Origin: Streptomyces palmae
GTDB lineage: Bacteria; Actinomycetota; Actinomycetes; Streptomycetales; Streptomycetaceae
Length of the DNA: 64,000 nucleotides
Assembly: GCF_004684805.1 (NCBI RefSeq)
Contig: NZ_SRID01000003.1
Location: 1-64,000 of the forward strand
Direction: 5' to 3'
In this document: positions 61,145 through 64,000 of the stretch, one piece after another
Layout: each line of letters opens with the position of its first letter
How positions within the stretch are numbered: position 1 is the first letter of the stretch
Position numbers and translations under genes: made by a program
Notes under the pieces: generated by a model
What the model saw: only the letters and a program-made list of their open reading frames with translations
The model's database searches: none
What the model was told of the DNA's origin: nothing

Positions 61145-62335
61145 TCAGGCGGTCGGCACGCGGATCAGCAGTGCGTCGCCCTGGCCGCCGCCACCGCACA
61201 GGGCGGCCGCGCCGAGGCCGCCGCCGCGGCGGCGCAGCTCATAGGCGAGGTGCACGATCAGCCGGGCCCCGGAGGCGCCGATCGGGTGACCGAGCGCGAT
61301 CGCCCCGCCGTCGACGTTCACGATGTCCGGGCTGATGCCCAGCTGCTCGGTGGAGACGATGCCGACCGCGGAGAACGCCTCGTTGATCTCCACCAGGTCC
61401 AGGTCGCCGGGCTCCAGCTTGGCCTTGGCCAGCGCCGCCCGGATCGCGTTGGACGGCTGCTCGTGCAGGCTTCCGTCCGGCCCGGCCACCACGCCGTGGG
61501 CGCCGATCTCGGCGATCCAGTCGAGTCCCAGCTCCTCGGCCTTGGCCTTGCTCGCCACCACCACCGCCGCGGCACCGTCGGAGATCTGCGAGGCCGTCCC
61601 GGCCGTGATGGTGCCGTCCGCGCTGTACACCGGGCGCAGCTTGGAGAGGATCTCGACCGTGGTGTCGGGCCGCACCCCCTCGTCGGTGTCGAAGACCACC
61701 GGGTCGCCCTTGCGCTGCGGGACCGTCACCGGCACCAGCTCCTCGGCGAACCGCCCGGCGGCAGCGGCGGCGGCGGCCTTCTGGTGCGAGGCGGCGGCGA
61801 AGGCGTCCTGCTTCTCACGGGTCAGCCCCGCGTAGCGGCTGTTGTACTTCTCGGTCGACACCCCCATGCCCAGCTGGTCGAACGGGCAGAACAGGCCGTC
61901 GTGGACCATGTGGTCGACGAGCGGTACGTCGCCGTGCTTGAAACCGGCGCGCGACTTGCCCAGCAGGTGCGGCGCCTGTGTCATGGACTCCTGGCCGCCC
62001 GCCACCACCAGGTCGAACTCGCCGGCCCGGATCAGCTGGTCGGCCAGCGCGATCGAGTCGATCCCGGAGAGGCACACCTTGTTGACGGTCAGCGCGGGGA
62101 CGCTCATGGGGATGCCGGCGGCCACCGCGGCCTGACGGGCCGGGATCTGGCCGGCGCCCGCGGTGAGCACCTGCCCCATGATCGTGTACTCCACTTGCTC
62201 CGGCGCCACTCCGGCCCGCTCCAGGGCCGCCTTGATCGCGATGCCTCCCAGCTGGACACCGGAGAAGTCCTTCAAACCCCCGAGCAGGCGACCGGTGGGG
62301 GTGCGGGCCCCGGCCAGGATGACGGATCCGGACAC
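61145..62335 (-). CDS. Thiolase (acetyl-CoA acetyltransferase)
   Basis: This 396-aa thiolase has the acylated cysteine in [11 protein letters not shown] (about 88), the [10 protein letters not shown] His near 349 and the C-terminal catalytic Cys in [11 protein letters not shown]. All are in place for Claisen condensation or thiolysis of acyl-CoAs. GTG 62335 has GGAGG 5 nt upstream and matches the usual start [15 protein letters not shown]. The longer frame lacks thiolase similarity. Biosynthetic or degradative direction cannot be told. It may be a primary-metabolism gene at the cluster edge. Confidence 0.95.
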   Translation of the reverse strand: MSGSVILAGARTPTGRLLGGLKDFSGVQLGGIAIKAALERAGVAPEQVEYTIMGQVLTAGAGQIPARQAAVAAGIPMSVPALTVNKVCLSGIDSIALADQLIRAGEFDLVVAGGQESMTQAPHLLGKSRAGFKHGDVPLVDHMVHDGLFCPFDQLGMGVSTEKYNSRYAGLTREKQDAFAAASHQKAAAAAAAGRFAEELVPVTVPQRKGDPVVFDTDEGVRPDTTVEILSKLRPVYSADGTITAGTASQISDGAAAVVVASKAKAEELGLDWIAEIGAHGVVAGPDGSLHEQPSNAIRAALAKAKLEPGDLDLVEINEAFSAVGIVSTEQLGISPDIVNVDGGAIALGHPIGASGARLIVHLAYELRRRGGGLGAAALCGGGGQGDALLIRVPTA

Positions 62336-62782
62336 GACGTCCTCCGTGGGTAGAAGTTGTAGGTCACAACGTCCCCACAGTACCGACGAGTTGGGTTTTC
62401 GCAGCGTGGCCTTCGGCTGTGTGAGCGATGGCACAGCCGCCCTCCCGTGCGGGTACGGACGGACCCGCGGCGCCGCACTTCACCCGTTCGGGCGCCACCG
62501 GCCCGGCAGCACGGAAGAGGCCGCTCCGCACGGCCGACGGGATGCCGCTTCCCGGGCCCGGCAACACCCTCCTCCCGCCGTCCCCGCCACCCCCGAAAGG
62601 CCGGGGGAGGACCCTGCTCCCGGACCGTCGACGCGCGGGATTCTCCGATCGTCAAGCAGGGCGTATATCGGCTGTATGCGCACCATATAAATTCCGTCCA
62701 ACGGCTCCCGCTACGTTTCCGCCATCGCGTTGGTTCGCCCATGCGGCCGTCCCTGGAAACCCTCCAGAGAAAAGATCGGGAA
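62336..62782. promoter_or_regulatory. Divergent region upstream of thiolase and the small peptide gene
   Basis: The thiolase-proximal part carries GTTGT-GACCT-ACAAC on the minus strand (62356-62370), a possible operator 21 nt upstream of the thiolase start. The other end is AT-rich for this genome and has a -10-like TATAAA (62686-62691), 92 nt before the small ORF, without an obvious -35. Nothing else is seen in this 447-bp stretch. Confidence 0.4.
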
Positions 62783-62926
62783 ATGGACCTGCGAGACGGG
62801 AACCTCCGCGCGGCCTCCATCGTCGACAGCCCGCGCGCGTTCGGCGCCGCCGCGGGCGGCGAGAAGAGTCGGACGTCCACCCAGACCGGTATCACCTTCC
62901 CCGAGAGCGGCTCCCCGCTTGACTGA
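62783..62926 (+). CDS. Small Ser/Thr-rich peptide (47 aa), possible RiPP precursor
   Basis: The predicted peptide has a charged leader-like half (MDLRDGNLRAASIVDSPRAF), a Gly/Ala hinge (GAAAGGEK) and a Ser/Thr/Gly-rich C-terminal half ending TGITFPESGSPLD. It has no Cys. The ribosome site is weak (GGGAA close to ATG 62783); an alternative ATG at 62741 gives 61 aa. It is 67 nt upstream of an M1 aminopeptidase gene. The precursor idea rests on composition and the peptidase neighbour only; no modifying enzyme is in the window. Confidence 0.4.
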   Translation: MDLRDGNLRAASIVDSPRAFGAAAGGEKSRTSTQTGITFPESGSPLD

Positions 62927-62993
62927 GCGATCCACGGGAGCGCCGGCCGAACTTTTCCGGCCGGCCCGGCACCTTCGGCCCGTGGACGCGGCC

Positions 62994-64000
62994 ATGACAC
63001 ATACCGTTGCCCTCGAATGCAGCGACTTCCTGGCGCGCTACGGGCCCACCTCGCAGGCCATTTCCTGCATCCGCCGCGAAGAACCGCCGGCGGTGCGCTC
63101 CACGCTGTCGGCGGGCGGCCGGAACGCACCGCGGCAAGACCGGCTCGCCGAACTCCGAAGCGATATCCGAAAGCTGTACACGGCCGGTTCCCCGCAGGAC
63201 GGCGAATCGATGCCATGGCGGCGGCCGTCGGAGCCTTCCCGCTCCACCTGGCCCGGCACACCGGCCGGCCCGAGCGGCGTCCAGGTGGCCTCCCGCGTCC
63301 ACGGCATCGAGCTGAACGGCCGCGCACTCGATCCCGCCGTCTGCTGGACCGGCAGCCGGATCCTGCTCCACGACCTCGGCGAGGACAACGAGCTGCGGGT
63401 CACCGCCGACTGCCCCTACGCCGCCTCGGGCGAGGGACTCCAGCGCACCGTCGACCCGGACGGGACGGTCCACCTCCACACCCAGTTCGAGGTGTGCGCG
63501 GCCCGCCGCGTCTTCGCCGTCTTCGACCAGCCCGACCTGAAGGCGCCGCTGCGCCTGACCGTCACCGCGCCGGACCACTGGGAGGTCTTCTCCAACTCCC
63601 CGACACCGCGCCCCCGGCCGGCCGGGCCGTCGACCGCCCGCTGGTCCTTCCCCGCCACCCCGCCGCTGCCCTCCTACGTCATGGCACTGGTCGCGGGCCC
63701 CTTCCAGGTGTACCGGTCCCAGGCCGTCGTGCGGGGCAGAGCGATACCGCTCGCCCTCGCGGCGCGCGCCTCGCTCCTGGAGGCCTCCGAGGTGGGGGAG
63801 ATCCTCGAGGTGACCCAGCGGGGCATCGAGTACTTCTCCACCGTGTTCGGGCAGGAGTACCCGTTCGCCAAGCACGACCAGATCTTCGTCCCCGACCTCG
63901 TCCCCACCGCGATGGAGAACGCCGGTTGCGTGACCCTCGGCGAAGAACTGCTGCCCCACCCGAGGGCGACCGAGGCCCTTCGCGAGCGCCGGGCGGAGAC
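62994..64000 (+). CDS. Divergent M1-family aminopeptidase (PepN-like), 5' part
   Basis: The gene runs off the window after 335 codons with no stop. From about residue 105 it matches PepN closely: VHGIELNGRALDPA, GEGLQRTVDPDGTVHLHTQF, RRVFAVFDQPDLKAPL and the substrate-binding motif TAMENAG, where the usual GAMEN Gly is Thr. The first 100 or so residues (YGPTSQAISCIRREEPP) do not look like the normal first beta-strands of PepN, so the N-terminal domain is replaced or degraded. The zinc site (HExxH) would lie outside the window. ATG 62994 is the only plausible start but has a weak ribosome site. It could mature a peptide from the preceding small ORF. Confidence 0.75.
   Translation, partial: MTHTVALECSDFLARYGPTSQAISCIRREEPPAVRSTLSAGGRNAPRQDRLAELRSDIRKLYTAGSPQDGESMPWRRPSEPSRSTWPGTPAGPSGVQVASRVHGIELNGRALDPAVCWTGSRILLHDLGEDNELRVTADCPYAASGEGLQRTVDPDGTVHLHTQFEVCAARRVFAVFDQPDLKAPLRLTVTAPDHWEVFSNSPTPRPRPAGPSTARWSFPATPPLPSYVMALVAGPFQVYRSQAVVRGRAIPLALAARASLLEASEVGEILEVTQRGIEYFSTVFGQEYPFAKHDQIFVPDLVPTAMENAGCVTLGEELLPHPRATEALRERRAE

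Noticed and set aside
62783-62926. Lanthipeptide or lasso-peptide precursor
   Set aside because: No Cys for lanthionine. Thr at -2 before a possible ring (TGITFPE) is suggestive, but no lasso leader motif or B/C enzymes are in the window.

Overview
The window is very GC-rich actinomycete DNA, almost certainly from Streptomyces or a close relative. Signs are third-position G/C bias, frequent GTG/TTG starts, GTGA/ATGA gene overlaps, a SARP regulator, a Streptomyces-type Dxs/IspG pair and rare in-frame TTA (bldA) codons. It holds two biosynthetic regions separated by about 20 kb of accessory and conflict-type genes. I see no tRNA, rRNA or CRISPR array.

Left region, about 1-25 kb. A flavoprotein, an adenylate-forming ligase, a protoporphyrinogen-oxidase-like flavoenzyme, an MMPL exporter, a UbiA-type prenyltransferase and a SAM methyltransferase precede one long tightly coupled operon. 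The operon encodes two Gfo/Idh/MocA oxidoreductases, a TIM-barrel sugar isomerase, an M20 hydrolase, an Ldh2-family dehydrogenase, a small unknown protein, Dxs and IspG. Two DegT/StrS aminotransferases and a nucleotide-sugar 6-dehydrogenase follow, and a SARP closes the region. The logic looks like MEP-pathway precursor supply plus an unusual amino- or uronic-sugar-like building block, joined through UbiA or ligase chemistry. I do not recognise the product. No glycosyltransferase or polyprenyl synthase is visible.

Middle region, about 25-46 kb. It contains a hemerythrin protein and a three-gene minus-strand module: a YqiJ/NfeD-like membrane protein, an SPFH/flotillin protein and a 1,609-aa coiled-coil AAA ATPase. 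Next comes a complete group II intron whose two ends and EBS1/IBS1 pairing can be read directly. It sits just upstream of a two-gene EACC1-caspase conflict locus. A PucR-type regulator, a membrane protein, a tiny protein with a CHAP/peptidoglycan-binding lysin, and two alpha/beta hydrolases complete this part. The hydrolases belong to the next operon.

Right region, about 44-61 kb. A single 4,046-aa hybrid synthetase dominates. Its order is formyltransferase, half-condensation remnant, adenylation domain interrupted by a methyltransferase, PCP, KS-AT-DH-ER-KR-ACP and terminal thioester reductase. The adenylation pocket reads as glycine-type. An oxygenase-like protein and the two hydrolases follow in the operon, and an MFS exporter is divergent. 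A reductively released, N-formylated (perhaps N-methylated) glycine-plus-acetate C4 unit is the simplest inference. A thiolase, a small Ser/Thr-rich peptide and the start of a divergent M1 aminopeptidase end the window.
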